This document shows, in pieces, positions 11,894-23,682 of a stretch of DNA of 64,000 nucleotides; position 1 is the first letter of the stretch; each line of letters starts with the position of its first letter. The stretch is taken from NCBI GenBank assembly GCA_030704615.1, contig CM060731.1:82256756-82320755 (forward strand). The letters run 5' to 3'. A program made the position numbers and the translations under genes. Below the pieces are notes generated by a model. The model did no database searches. It was not told where the DNA came from and was given only the letters and a program-made list of their open reading frames with translations. The DNA comes from Takakia lepidozioides (Eukaryota; Streptophyta; Takakiopsida; Takakiales; Takakiaceae).

Positions 11894-14800
11894 AAGTTTC
11901 AGATTGCTGAATGCAAGTGATGTTTAAAATTGTTGACAGTTGCCCAATTATCTTTGACTCTGGGTGTATCTACTGCAAAGTAACCTTAGAAACCAGACAA
12001 ATGTAGGTTATACAGCTGATGCCTATTTGGATAAAGGAGCAGTGTGCATGATGTTATGGAGAGGATTGCACCCTGTAACTAATTAAACTAGCTGCTGGTG
12101 CCCAAAGCCTGTTGGATCCGCTGGAGAGGTGAGGCGAGGTGTCAAAATCCGGTTTCTGGGATTCGCTTCTGTATGAGCTGTGTATAGGCAGAACTAGCAG
12201 TCGCCGAGTATGTTCATCGGTACAATAGATCAAATCTCGGCATTGACAGTTTAGAGCTCTGGATTAGTTACACTCTCATTTATACACTGTCAACCTGAAA
12301 GCACTTTTCAGGACTCTATTGGGATGGGACATCAAATTCATGAAGTTAAGTATGAATTGATGCACAGTTGGAGGTACCTATGATTGCCCTTTTGGATTGA
12401 CTGTTGCAACTTTTTCCTCTAGGATTGAGACCTAGTTGGGTGACATCTGAGGAAATTGCAGTCTCTTACAGCCAACAGTGTCTGGATCTTGTAATAAAAA
12501 TGAGCTTTACTAGGTGTGAGACAATCTGAGTCTGAAGTGCTGGTATCAAATCATAGTAATCTGTATCATCACATGATGATGAAATTGCAGTAATCTGTAA
12601 CACTTGAGTCTGCCAGCTGGGGGGGACTCAGAGATAGAGCGGAGGGTTCTGGGGGCACTGGTTGCTAGCATACCTTAGATCTGAACTTGTCTCCATCTAG
12701 TGAGCACATGGTCCAGCTGCAATTGCCTTGTGAAGGTGCTTCAGTGTCCTGCAAGACTCTAGCATCAGAAACTCCACATACAGGTGCCCACTGAAGAGTT
12801 GAGTGTAGGTAGTATGGGCAAACCTCACATAGAGCAGGTGTGGTGTGCAAAGAGTTCACCTGGGGGCAAGACTTTTTCATGGGCAGAGAGAAAGGTCCTA
12901 AGGCAGGTTTCATCACTTTAGAGTGACCAAATAATGTGTGGTTGAAACTTAAAACATCGGTTCAATGTCTGCCATGGTTGTTTAGAACAATTGTGTGGGG
13001 GAGGATTGATCCAGGAATATTGGGAGCCTATTAATCCCAACACCGCATCAGCACAAGCAACTGGATTCTCCCATCTGCCTTTTATTTCTCAAACCTGATG
13101 TTACCAAGCAGCACAATCTCTCTGAAAGCTTGCTTTGCACACATACCCTTCCGCCAGGGCTGAGCGGATGGGCAAAGAGGGATGGGGCGTGGCACCGGAG
13201 CACAGGCCAAGGTCATGGGGGGTTAAATCTTTTTCATACCCGGTGTTACATGTTTTCAAATATATAGTGGATTGGTGCATTTATAGGGTGCAACTGCGCC
13301 AATAGCTAGTCTATCTATAATATATGACGCCTCCCCAAGGAAGCGTGAGTATGGTGTCCCTTCAGAGAAGGGCTACTGCTTTTTGGTAAGAAGGTTGACC
13401 CTTTATGACACAAATTGGTGGATTGAATCCACAACCACTCCCCAAGTGATATGTGCCCATTACCACCGGGCTACAACTTGGTTGTCAATCTATTTATACA
13501 TTAAATACACTCCAAATAGTCACTTGCAAACCAAAACATATCAAATACTTAGATAATCATTTTAATATTAAACTGTTACTCATGGTTATTATTCGATCTT
13601 CAAGTTTTGTATACAATCACAGCACCTTGAATTGACCTTGATCTGCACATCCCCGTACATATTTGGCTGATAAATATTTCAAAAAAAATTGTATGCATCA
13701 CACACAACTTATGAAACAATTTTACTTTTGGTTGTAAAAATTTGCAGCAGCCAAGGTTAACCATCTGGTTCAATTTTATTGAAAATAGGTGTGAGTTCCA
13801 TTAATTGCACCCACAATGTTAGATAATCATGCCATATACTTTAATAATATGCTTGTGTATGTAGATTGACGCACTAACATTAAATCGATCTGGGTTTGAC
13901 TTATGTGACAGAGAGAAGGTAAAGATGGGGCGGCCATGGTAGCCTAACGAACCTAGCCTTCCTTCGTGGTTGTACTGCTTCAATGTGCTGAGCAGCTGCT
14001 TGTCGATACTGTCCTCTGACACATCACGTCTTCTGTTGTTTACACCACCCCTTCCTCCACAAGTGTGTAAGGGCCAACTTCCATGTATCGGCCGTCGGCC
14101 AAGTTGGCACTAGATGACAAAAATGACGAATTGCTTCCATGCCTTAATTTTCGCCGGCACCCAGATATCAATGAGCGCAATACCTGGGAAATTGGTGCCA
14201 AAGTTCATGGCCGAATCGGTTCACCTGTTGTACTGGGTTACCATGTTTCTTCTACCTGCTGTGAAGGTCACCTTTGTGCACATTGCTCATTATTGCTCGT
14301 CTCTCTTGACTCAGATATCGCTCCCGCGGGACTCACCCTTTGCCAAGTGATCGGCTCAATTGGTCAGGGCCTTGGGCAGCGAGGCAGACCTACTGCCCCA
14401 AACCTATGCACATAAAAGCAACCATCCATGCCACCAGTCGGCCATGCTCCACCGATGTCGGCAAATTTTGGATAACTTGGCCGATTTGGCAGGGACATGG
14501 AAGTTGGCCCTAATCTCAGATGGTTTTGGGGCGGTCCAGGTCAAGGACGAACTCGAACAGTCAATCTACGGGCATCGATAAGTCCATCAGCTGAGCCTTA
14601 TAATGCATGCAGGTTTTGTCTCTTGCGTTGTCCTGCGGCCAATCTTTCTTGCTCACTTCCACCACCAGTCTCTCCATTCCCCCTTGTTTTCTCCAAGCCT
14701 CAGTTCACCTGACAGCCCTTCCCCTCCCTCACTCGCCCTGGTCCATCTGAAGGGATTGGATTGGATTTGAAGGAGCGTATGTTGGATAGCAAACCTCCCA

Positions 14801-15012
14801 TGCATCTCGAGATAGATCAAGGGAAGGGGGAAGGGAACAGAGTTGTGACCGCCAGTGAGCATACTCGAGGGCTATAAAAAGCTGGTTTAGAGGAAGTGGG
14901 AGTTCTGAGCATGTGACCAGTGCAAGAAGGCGCTTCTAGATGCACCAACAGCTCAGAGAGAAGAGCCTCATAGCAACTTGACTAATTGCGTTTAGTTAAA
15001 TAGGAATTAAAC
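11894..15012. other. Intergenic between gene X and ABCG1
   Basis: Apart from a SINE-like repeat at 13340-13482, no gene was recognised. A ~110-aa open frame at 14083-14415 has no recognisable domain. TATAAAA at 14874-14880, about 140 bp upstream of the ABCG1 start codon, is a plausible TATA box. Confidence 0.45.
13340..13482 (-). repeat. tRNA-derived SINE-like sequence
   Basis: On the minus strand TAGCCCGGTGGTAATGGGC (about 13455-13473) resembles a tRNA A box and D arm. GGATTCAATCC (about 13420-13430) resembles a B box. The spacing suits an internal pol III promoter. The tail runs toward lower coordinates. It is too diverged to be a functional tRNA gene. Confidence 0.6.
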
Positions 15013-17902
15013 ATGGGACTCGCTCCACAGATGATCAATGGAAGAGACCAACCTGCGGGCAAAGAGCTACAAACTCTGGGAACTTTATTGACAATCGATG
15101 AACAACATAAGACTGCATGTAACCATAACATTCATGCAGTCCAAGGCACAGGGCTGGAATGTGAGGATCTCACATACACGGTGGTTAAAAAGCAGGAGAA
15201 AGAGGGGCAATGGAATATAACCCAGGACGTTAATTTACTGCACGGCATCACCGCCCATTGTCCGAGGGGCCAAGTCACTGCAGTCATGGGTCCCAGTGGC
15301 GCCGGGAAATCCACATTCTTGGACGCAGTCGCGGGAAGAATCGCAAGTGGGAGTCTAGGGGGTCTGATTACAGTCGACGGGGAGAATGTTAACCCAAGCC
15401 TCATGAAGAGATTGTCGGCATATGTGATGCAAGACGATCAATTGTTTCCTATGCTCACCGTCCGTGAAACTCTTATGTTTGCTGCAGAGGTCCGGCTTCC
15501 GTCAAGCACCTCACACTCAGACAAGCAGACCCGAGTGAACAAGCTCATTGAGCAACTTGGGCTCATTGTATTGATCTCAACTCCATTATCGTCCTATGCA
15601 TGGGATGTCAATTTCACTCGCAATGATATCTAGCACTCTTCAAAATTCGCTGCAGTACTTCAATAGAACTTTCATGCTTGTCCCTATCACATTCATACTG
15701 AAAGAACTAGTCACCATGTGTTTAGAAGAAGTGAGACTGCGCTAAACATTGACCAGTGGTCTGTGTGATTTCGACTATATGCATGCGCAGACTGCGCAAA
15801 ACACCTACATTGGCGATGAAGGCCACCGCGGGGTGTCGGGAGGTGAGAGACGAAGGGTGTCGATTGGAGTGGACATCATACATGGACCAGCCTTGCTGTT
15901 TTTGGATGAGCCCACGTCAGGACTGGACTCTACAAGCGCATTGAGTGTGATAGAAAAAGTCCATGATATTGCGCTAGCAGGAAGCACTGTTATCCTGACC
16001 ATCCATCAGCCCTCATACCGGATTGTCCAGCTCCTCAATCGGGTCATTGTTCTCGCAAGGTAGATGGTCACAACTTCACGTGTACCTTCCCGGATCTTCG
16101 AGATTAACCTTATATATGTATATAACTTGCAGGTGTATCAAAACTTGTAGGCCTCTTTACACTGCTCGCTGAGATGGGCTAAACATTATTGCGAGTGTAC
16201 CTCTAGATTTCCACGTACGATCGACGCCATGTCAGCTGATCAAATGTACATCATTTGAGTGAAATTCTCAAATATTAATACTGTTGATCTTGGATTCTAC
16301 ATATGGTTTTGCAGGGGAAAGCTTATATACCAGGGCTCACCGTCCTATCTTAATACACACATGGTTGCGTTCGGCCGCGAAGTTCCAAAAGGCGAGAACA
16401 GCATTGAGTATCTTCTGGACGTGATCCAAGAGTACGATCGATCCACCTACGGCCTGGAGCCATTGGTGCAGTTCAACAAGGATGGTGCGAAACCCACTTC
16501 CGTGCAGCTGACCAGCAGAGCACATCCTATGGCTCTAGTCTATCAAAGGAGCCCAAGAAATGGCAGCCCTCTTAGGAACACTAGACTTGATGCTGACGAA
16601 GAGAACCAAGAAGCTCCCATGACTCCACTGCATAACGAAGACGATTCCTTGTCCTTTGATGAAGACGACGACTATGATCACTCTCTCACTAGGAATAACT
16701 TTGGCAACTTCCGCTTGGCGTCCACATTCTATGCTGGCAACATTCTTGAGCAGCTTGGTGAGCAACTGGGTGTCAGATCGACGGGCATTCTTCGGACGCC
16801 GGTCCATACGAGCTCAGAATCCAAGACGCCTTCGCGGGGTCGCACACCCAAGAGGGGGAACCCCCAGCGAACACCGGCCCAGACAACCCCCATCCAGAAG
16901 ACGCCGTCCAGGCTCCCGACGAGCGGCCTCGTCCCCTACCGAATGCCGCCCAGCGAGATCGGTCTAGACACCCCCACCCCGACCCAAGGGACGAGTGATT
17001 GTACCCTCGACGAGCATGATTTCGAGTGCGACAACACAGTTGGGCATCGGTATGGGCCAAAGTTTGCTAACAATTGGGTGAGAGAGGTGATGATCCTCGT
17101 CTTCCGTAATTTTCTAAACATTAAGAGAACCCCCGAGCTCTTTCTCTCGCGACAGATGTTGCTCACCATCATGGGTTCTCTGATGGCGACACTCTTTGTT
17201 CATACCCCACATACTTTGCAAGGAGTTACCCAGCTTCTTTCGTTCGACATCTTCACAGTTTCTCTCTTCTTCTTCTCCTCTAATGATGCAGTGCCCACGT
17301 TTATCCAGGAGCGATTCATCCTCATTAGGGAGACCTCCCATAATGCGTACCGATCGTCCTCTTACGTTGTGGCTGGCGTCATTACTTACCTGCCATTTCT
17401 AGCAGTTCAGGCCATGACATACGTTCTGCTTACCTGGTGGGCATTGTCGTTGGATGGAGGATGGCAAATTTTCTTGTTCTTCTGGCTCGTTCTATTTGTC
17501 TCGCTCATTACAACGAATTCGTTTGTGATGTTCATCTCCGCACTGGTGCCCAACTACAGTCTGGGGTACTCCGCTGTCATTGCATTCACAGCCCTCTACT
17601 TCCTCACATGCGGCTACTTCCTGAACGGATCGAAGATTCCAAAGTGGTGGAAATGGCTGCATTATATATCTACCATGAAGTACCCCTACGAGGCCCTGTT
17701 GCGCAACCAGTTTGATCAAAATCGCTGCTACAGTGTAATCCCTGGAGGCTGCGCACTGGGAGGACGTGATCTTCTGACAAGTCTCTCCATCACTAAGCTG
17801 ACAAAATGGCAATGCCTCTACATCCTGATCGGTTGGGCAATATTCTACCGCATAATGTTCTACTTCGTCCTGCGGTTTGCCTCTAAGAATCAGAGAAAGT
17901 AG
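15013..17902 (+). CDS. ABC transporter G family half-transporter (ABCG1 copy)
   Basis: Half-size ABCG (WBC) transporter with nucleotide-binding domain before the membrane domain; such proteins dimerise and export lipids, cuticle precursors or hormones. Three exons, 15013-15567, 15791-16059 and 16315-17902, join in frame to 803 aa. Walker [10 protein letters not shown] is at residues 93-101, signature [12 protein letters not shown] from about 200, Walker B ALLFLDE at about 219-225 with PTSGLDS after it. A long linker (about residues 310-500) has acidic patches and many Thr-Pro and Lys-Thr-Pro dipeptides, unusual for short-linker ABCG proteins and a possible phosphorylation region. About six membrane spans follow, ending FASKNQRK. 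All key nucleotide-binding motifs are intact. It is paralogous to the minus-strand gene at 36.3-39.2 kb with identical intron positions. The substrate cannot be inferred. Confidence 0.93.
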
Positions 17903-19478
17903 CCGATATTGTACAAGCGTGGAAGAGGTAGCCGTGTACGAAATCCGCTTCCAGCTTCCGAATGTCGTTCCTGAGGGCTAGACTTACCACTGGCATGGAG
18001 ACCATTCTGCACAAAGGAATCCTAATTCGACCTCCTGGCACTATCATTAAATGCTCAAGATAACTAGAGCCGAGTTCACTTTCTAGTTGCCCATCACCTG
18101 GGCGGCCTTGTCTTCATAGTATGCCTCCTCCTCATCTTCTTGTACCTCCTCCGTGTTTATGATTGCCTACCATGTTCGCCCACATGGGTGTGCGTCAACG
18201 CACTCCAGTTCAGATAGACTTCAGATGTGTACAGTAGTGGCTGGCAGGTTGATGCTTACAAGGGTGCTATTTAGATCATTTTTTAACATGTATCAAGATT
18301 CTATTCAAGAATTACTGCAAATGTAATACAGTATTCAAAACCAGGCTAGATTCATAGCAGATAAACTTATTTGGAAAACAATTGACCATCAGAATCTCAT
18401 GTAGACTAGTGGTAACAGCAGCTGCTGCCCGTCATTACTTTGAACTGGCTTTGCTAGCTACAAGCTAATCAGCTAGTTCGATTTTCTGAAGCAGGACCCA
18501 GTAGCAAGATTAGACATTGACCCACTAACCTAGTCAGTTCAATCAGTTTAGCACTAAGAAATTTTCTACTAATGTAGGAAGGAAAGCAGTTGCAGCTCAT
18601 ATTCAGTGTGTGCAAAGCTGTGGAGGAATATAATGCAATCTATGGGACGTCGAAAAAGCTCACATCCATAGACTGAGCTAGGAACAGGTCAAAAGACATT
18701 CATGAACAAGAATTATAGCTTAACAACCCAACTGGGCTCGTCAATTTTAGGATACGCACAAAGAGCCACCACTTGAAACTGGCCTGGCAAAACCACGTCA
18801 TGTCATGCTTGCTCACTCTAAACAATTCAAGAGGTGTTATCTAATATCTATTATCTCCATCTTCAAATTCTTGATCTCCTTGATCCCATTAGTCTTGATG
18901 ATGTTGAAGATTCAGCAGATAAACGTCGTTTCTCTTAATTGTGACGACTGTACACTGCAAGGTGTAGTTTTGTGTTGAGGAAACTTCGTCGGAAACCATT
19001 TCATTAAATGAAGTAACATCACTTGATGGAAATGCTTGCTGTTTGTTTTTTGTACATCAAAACTAACTATATCTTCACATGATACTCTCGCATGAGCTTG
19101 AACATATGTGCACACTGATTATTCACTTCATATTAGAACCAACATTGTCAAAGCTTTGCGAACTAATGATAGAATTGCTTTGAATGACCCAACCACCCTT
19201 CATTGGTCGCCGATAAAAAACTTTGTTGAAGTCAATAAGCACGTTAAACGGCACCAAAATAACTTGTCCATTGCTCCTACTAACGGTCCTCACCGTTTTA
19301 TGTACCCCTACATGTGATATGATTGAACACTCCATCAAACCTTTTACGGGGTAACGAAGCCAATAGTATTAGATACCAGTAGCAACACAATCTGCTTTGC
19401 ACTGGATGCGATTTTTTTTGCTTGACTCGGGAGATAAGATTTCACTACAAGTAGTGGAGTAGTCAGGTTCGCATCAAT
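17903..19478. other. Intergenic downstream of ABCG1
   Basis: No gene was recognised. From about 19100 onward, minus-strand open frames with scattered stops suggest the decayed outer part of the mobile-element block. Confidence 0.4.
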
Positions 19479-19919
19479 CTAGATTGTAGACCACAACATT
19501 AATTTGGGTCCAAGAGGCACCACAACAATTGCCACATCGTGTACATGTGCGCTCGTCTCGAAGCGAATTGCAGCTTCAAAACCAATTTGCTGATTTGAGC
19601 CTTCACTCTTTGTCGTACGCAACAACTTAGAAATCAAGGTTAAGACTACCGTGTTTTTGCTCCAAGACGTCACCTTAACTGACCCTGCACAAACTCAAAG
19701 AACACCTTGTGCTTGGAAGCTCATACAATAATTGAGCAATTTGATAGGCCAAACTGCAGTAGCATTTTGCAAGTCCATCTTGTCCAGAAATTGCCAGAGA
19801 AGCGTCATACTATGTGGCGAAAACTTTACTTCCCTACAATTTTCTTTTTGTGGATCCACGTCCATGGTCCCAGTACTTTTCCTTCCAAACTCAGTGGAAG
19901 TTAAAGTAACTTTATCTTT
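19479..19919 (-). pseudogene. Decayed ORF of unknown type, cut by assembly gap
   Basis: A minus-strand frame leaves the gap and reads as ordinary protein, with TEFGRKSTG, MDVDPQKENC and LLWQFLDKMD. It hits one stop at 19695-19697 and then continues in the same frame to 19479 (FEAAIRFETSAHVHDVAIVV). The family was not recognised. It could be a transposon ORF or a gene fragment; the rest lies in or beyond the gap. Confidence 0.35.
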
Positions 19920-20419
19920 NNNNNNNNNNNNNNNNNNNNNNNNNNNNNNNNNNNNNNNNNNNNNNNNNNNNNNNNNNNNNNNNNNNNNNNNNNNNNNNNN
20001 NNNNNNNNNNNNNNNNNNNNNNNNNNNNNNNNNNNNNNNNNNNNNNNNNNNNNNNNNNNNNNNNNNNNNNNNNNNNNNNNNNNNNNNNNNNNNNNNNNNN
20101 NNNNNNNNNNNNNNNNNNNNNNNNNNNNNNNNNNNNNNNNNNNNNNNNNNNNNNNNNNNNNNNNNNNNNNNNNNNNNNNNNNNNNNNNNNNNNNNNNNNN
20201 NNNNNNNNNNNNNNNNNNNNNNNNNNNNNNNNNNNNNNNNNNNNNNNNNNNNNNNNNNNNNNNNNNNNNNNNNNNNNNNNNNNNNNNNNNNNNNNNNNNN
20301 NNNNNNNNNNNNNNNNNNNNNNNNNNNNNNNNNNNNNNNNNNNNNNNNNNNNNNNNNNNNNNNNNNNNNNNNNNNNNNNNNNNNNNNNNNNNNNNNNNNN
20401 NNNNNNNNNNNNNNNNNNN
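19920..20419. other. Assembly gap (500 N)
   Basis: Exactly 500 undetermined bases, which suggests a fixed-size scaffold gap rather than a measured length. It lies at the edge of the mobile-element block. Confidence 0.99.
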
Positions 20420-20579
20420 AGAGGGGGTCGCCAAGGGTGGGAGGGCTCCCCGGACCCCACCAGTCTGTCGCTAGGTCTGCTGGGCAAGCTGGTCTCTGCT
20501 TGGGCCCACAAAACACTTGAGCTAATCTGCTAGGGCCCATAATATGCAGATAAAGCATTAGTTATTGCATAAATCTTTA

Positions 20580-20670
20580 GAAAGTGGTGGGTAGTGTGGT
20601 GGTTAACATCAATGAGAGATAAACACGAGGTTTGTTGTTCAAATCTTGTCATGTTGTACTGTGGTAGTAA
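20580..20670 (+). repeat. tRNA-like SINE fragment
   Basis: GGTAGTGTGGTGGTTAAC (20590-20607) resembles a tRNA D arm and A box. GTTGTTCAAATCTTG (about 20635-20649) resembles a T arm and B box. The spacing between them fits a tRNA. It ends close to the inferred left end of the MULE-like element. Confidence 0.5.
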
Positions 20671-20699
20671 TATGTGTTATTAAATATATATTTTGTCGA

Positions 20700-20880
20700 A
20701 GGGTATGCCGGTTTGCTGGAGGGTCCAAGCCGGTCTGCCGGAGGGGCAGGGATGCCTCGGTGTGAGCCTGGTGGCGTGAGCGCAGCCGCGCTCACGCCAC
20801 GTCACCTTGAACGAACGCCACGTCACCGAGCTCACTCCACATCATCGAGCTTAAAAGCCACGTCAACGCGCGCCAATTAA
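20700..20880. repeat. Left subterminal repeat cluster of the MULE-like element
   Basis: Two GGTYTGCYGGAGGG phrases are followed by a perfect inverted pair GGCGTGAGCGC and GCGCTCACGCC (about 20772-20797). Next come CACGCCACGTCA, AACGCCACGTCA, CTCCACATCA and AAGCCACGTCA. The core CCACGTCA matches the TGACGTGG hexamer bound by plant bZIP factors and could equally be a transposase site. Confidence 0.6.
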
Positions 20881-21324
20881 GAAGCAGACTGTATTTCCGC
20901 GGAAGAGCACCCTCAACCGCGGAAACAAGTTCGACGAAATAATAAAATGACGTGGTCATCCCCACCTGAAAGCAACAATTGAATGCAGGATGGATGAATG
21001 TAGAGTGGATGAGAAATATATGGATATGTGGGAACAATGCAAACGAATGGATGAATGTGGGATGGATATTGAATAGTGGAAAACATTCTTGAATGGAGGA
21101 TGCATGAATACACAATAGATGAATGCACAATGGATATGACATGAGTGTGAGGGGTTGAGGGGATGGATTCATGAAGATTGACATTTGAATCCGAGTAGAT
21201 TGTTTGAATCACCTTTTTTTCTGCCGGAACAAATGCAATGAGGCAAGGGAATTCAATGAGTTCCGAATAGGATATTAATTGAACAAAATAAATGCGAAGT
21301 TCAGTCTGATCCAGAGTCAGTACA

Positions 21325-22353
21325 ATGTCGGTACCGATCATCACAATCAGACTGCCTTGGGAAGCACAACCCATGAGGTCTAAATGTGATGGTCGACACC
21401 GATCATCACTATAAGTCAGAATCCCCTCTATCACACATTGAACTTGATGTCCTCTCTTGGATTCTGGTGCATTGCCAATCTGTTCAAAAAATGATGATCG
21501 GTACCGTTCATCACAATCAGATTGCATTAGGAAGCGAACCCCATGACGTCTGAGTGTGATGGTTGGCACCGATCATCACTCTTAGTCAGAATCCCTTCTT
21601 TCACCCACTGAACTTGGTCTCATTTTATGGATTCTGGTGTATTGCCAAACCGTTCAAACAGTGATGGTCGGTACCGATCATCACAATCAGATTGCCTTGG
21701 GAAGCACAACCCATGAGGTCTGGATGTGATGGTCGGCACCGATCATCACTTCACAACATAATTCTGCATTTCATTGTATGAGATATAGAGCATAGAAATG
21801 GACTTGTAGGCAATGGTCGACACCGACCATCACTTTTCTATTTCTCCAATTCCAAATATGAAGTTGAATGGACATTTCTCCACCTAAAGAATTTCATTGT
21901 ACAAAGGCTTCCAGTGCGAGAAAGGATTTTGGGTTAACATGCAGTCATTGCCGAAAGTGATGATCGGTACCGACCATCACTATTTAAGTGCCAAGGGATG
22001 CACAAACAATGGGAGCTGAATGTGATGGTCGGTATCGATCATCACTTTCCTGAACGACCACGCCATTTCTAAACTGTTCTGAACAAGAAGGGAATGGACC
22101 TCAAAGCGATGATCGTTACCGATCATCGCTTTGACGTCATTGCAAGATGCGTCTTTAGTTCCCTGTCACTCTTGAATCACAATGAACATCACATTCTTTG
22201 CTTAAATAAAGCAATGGCGAAGGTGATGGTCAGCACCGATCATCACTTTCGCCTTGATACATATTCTTTCCTGCCTGCCCGACTTTCTGAATCTGCTGAA
22301 ATAAGACACCAACTACATTCTTCTGTAAAGCGATGATCGCCACCGATCATCGC
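21325..22353. repeat. Array of twelve spaced palindromes
   Basis: Twelve copies of a ~24-bp palindrome whose half-sites are GTGATGATCGG and CCGATCATCAC. Positions: 21325-21344 (left arm partial), 21386-21409, 21491-21514, 21556-21579, 21661-21684, 21726-21749, 21810-21833, 21957-21980, 22022-22045, 22106-22129, 22223-22246, 22330-22353. The first six form a ~168-bp higher-order tandem unit, each unit carrying one palindrome pair about 65 bp apart and shared spacer phrases such as TTGGGAAGCACAACCCATGA. The tenth and twelfth replace GTGAT...ATCAC by GCGAT...ATCGC in both arms. Stems of the tenth and eleventh extend to about 16-18 bp. The arrangement is symmetric, unlike the non-palindromic repeats of CRISPR arrays. 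Confidence 0.93.
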
Positions 22354-22411
22354 TTTTCTCACATCGGGGGACTATCAGTAAAGAGGGAGAAGTGCGTTTG
22401 AGAGAACTTAC

Positions 22412-23185
22412 GGATCCCTTCGCCTTCTTTGGCTTTGTGGCTGCATCGCTCGGATCGCCCTCTGCAGCTTTCCTCTTCCCTTTTTCATCGGTCTGAACAT
22501 AAGAAAAAACAATGTAATGATCCCACATGGAATGGAAAACATCAAGACTAATGATAACAGTATTATGCGGATATTGAATGATCACCATTTCTGTCTGATG
22601 TAGGGTTTGCTGACTTCCTCCCGGTATGGCGTCCACTGCTCCTCCTTCTGTTGTGTTGTCTTCGTGCATGAACTCGGCTGGCACTGTTTGGTTACCTACG
22701 CTCATTGCTCCAGCCGTCGCTGCGACTGCGGCGACCTCACTCTCACTTCCTACATGCTCTTCTGCTTGATCTGTCTCCAAGTTCACATGATGCCTAAGCG
22801 CTGCACCATCTTGCATGCGACGCCTCGTCATTTGCTCTCTTGATCTCAGCCTCTCTCTAACCAATGTAAAATACAATGATTTCCTCCTCTTCCGAACCGA
22901 ACAAGGAACCCTCTCCAGCTTGACTTCCTCTCTTCCTCTAAGAAACAAGAATGATGAACAGACTCGTTTTCTTCCGGGGTCCCTTCGTTTTTGAAGTGTC
23001 CCTGGAACCGTTCGATTCCCTCTTGCGTGTCCAATACTTGAACGTACGTGACAGTGAAAATAGCGTAACCTATTTGGGACAGTTGTTCCTTTGCGCGGTT
23101 GTTTTGGGTTCTTGGCGTGTGCAAACATAAATTTGACATGTGTCTTTTTTGTGACGGCTTCATTAATATCACCGTTGGACGTCAT
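22412..23185 (-). CDS. Second ORF of the MULE-like element, function unknown
   Basis: Minus-strand open frame divergent from the transposase. Part of it is clearly gene-like. An exon ending at 22586 (GAAATG before GTGATC) can join in phase across a 93-nt intron to exon 22492-22412. That exon has a strong acceptor (TTCTTATGTTCAG) and a perfect GTAAGT donor. It encodes TDEKGKRKAAEGDPSDAATK and then PKKAKGS, resembling a bipartite nuclear localisation signal. Upstream is an acidic stretch (ETDQAEEHVGSESEVAA). The first ~100 residues read more naturally in another frame, so an additional intron or frameshift is likely. Further exons should lie leftward, within or beyond the palindrome array. No known domain was recognised. 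Confidence 0.4.
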
Positions 23186-23682
23186 GGATGAGAATTCTCG
23201 AAGTACTTGCCATGAGGCCTAGTTAGGATTTAACGGAATATGCGTACGTGGAGAGTTCTGGGCCCAGGGATTGCATGATCTTGAAACCATCCACATGATC
23301 AGACATATTGGATATAGTCATGGCCTGACAAATGAACTAATTACTTCAATTCTCTTCCCATCATCCATGCATGGGATCCTCAGGCTGTCTTCAAGGAAGT
23401 CGGTGGGTTTTTATTGTTTTGGGGAGACCCCCACAACTAGATGGATTATCTGTCAGCATTGCTCAAAAGACAATACAGACTGCATGTCCCATACGTTAAT
23501 TTGACGGTGACTTGTCAGGAACCGTCCCACATTGATTAGATGGAATATCATAATATGCACAATCTTCAAGGAACGGGTGCTCCCGCCTCATTTCATGTGC
23601 AACCAGTGTGTTGCATAGCTGAATCATCTGATTTCGCAAAGGAGCAGCTGAGGAAAGAAAACCCCCCGCTCGGGGACGTAAC
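23186..23682. promoter_or_regulatory. Intergenic region between divergent ORFs of the MULE-like element
   Basis: Separates the minus-strand ORF from the plus-strand transposase and presumably holds both promoters. No TATA box was picked out with confidence and no further structure was seen. Confidence 0.3.

Noticed and set aside
15132-15404. Minus-strand ORFs opposite the ABCG genes (also 38851-39237 +)
   Set aside because: They are shadows of the conserved nucleotide-binding-domain exons on the other strand.
20913-21569. 218-aa minus-strand ORF
   Set aside because: It runs through the palindrome array and a degenerate ATGGATGAATG repeat, so its translation reflects repeat sequence rather than a protein.
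21325-22353. CRISPR array
   Set aside because: The units are full palindromes in a eukaryotic transposon, spacers are partly repeated and no cas genes exist; this is not CRISPR.
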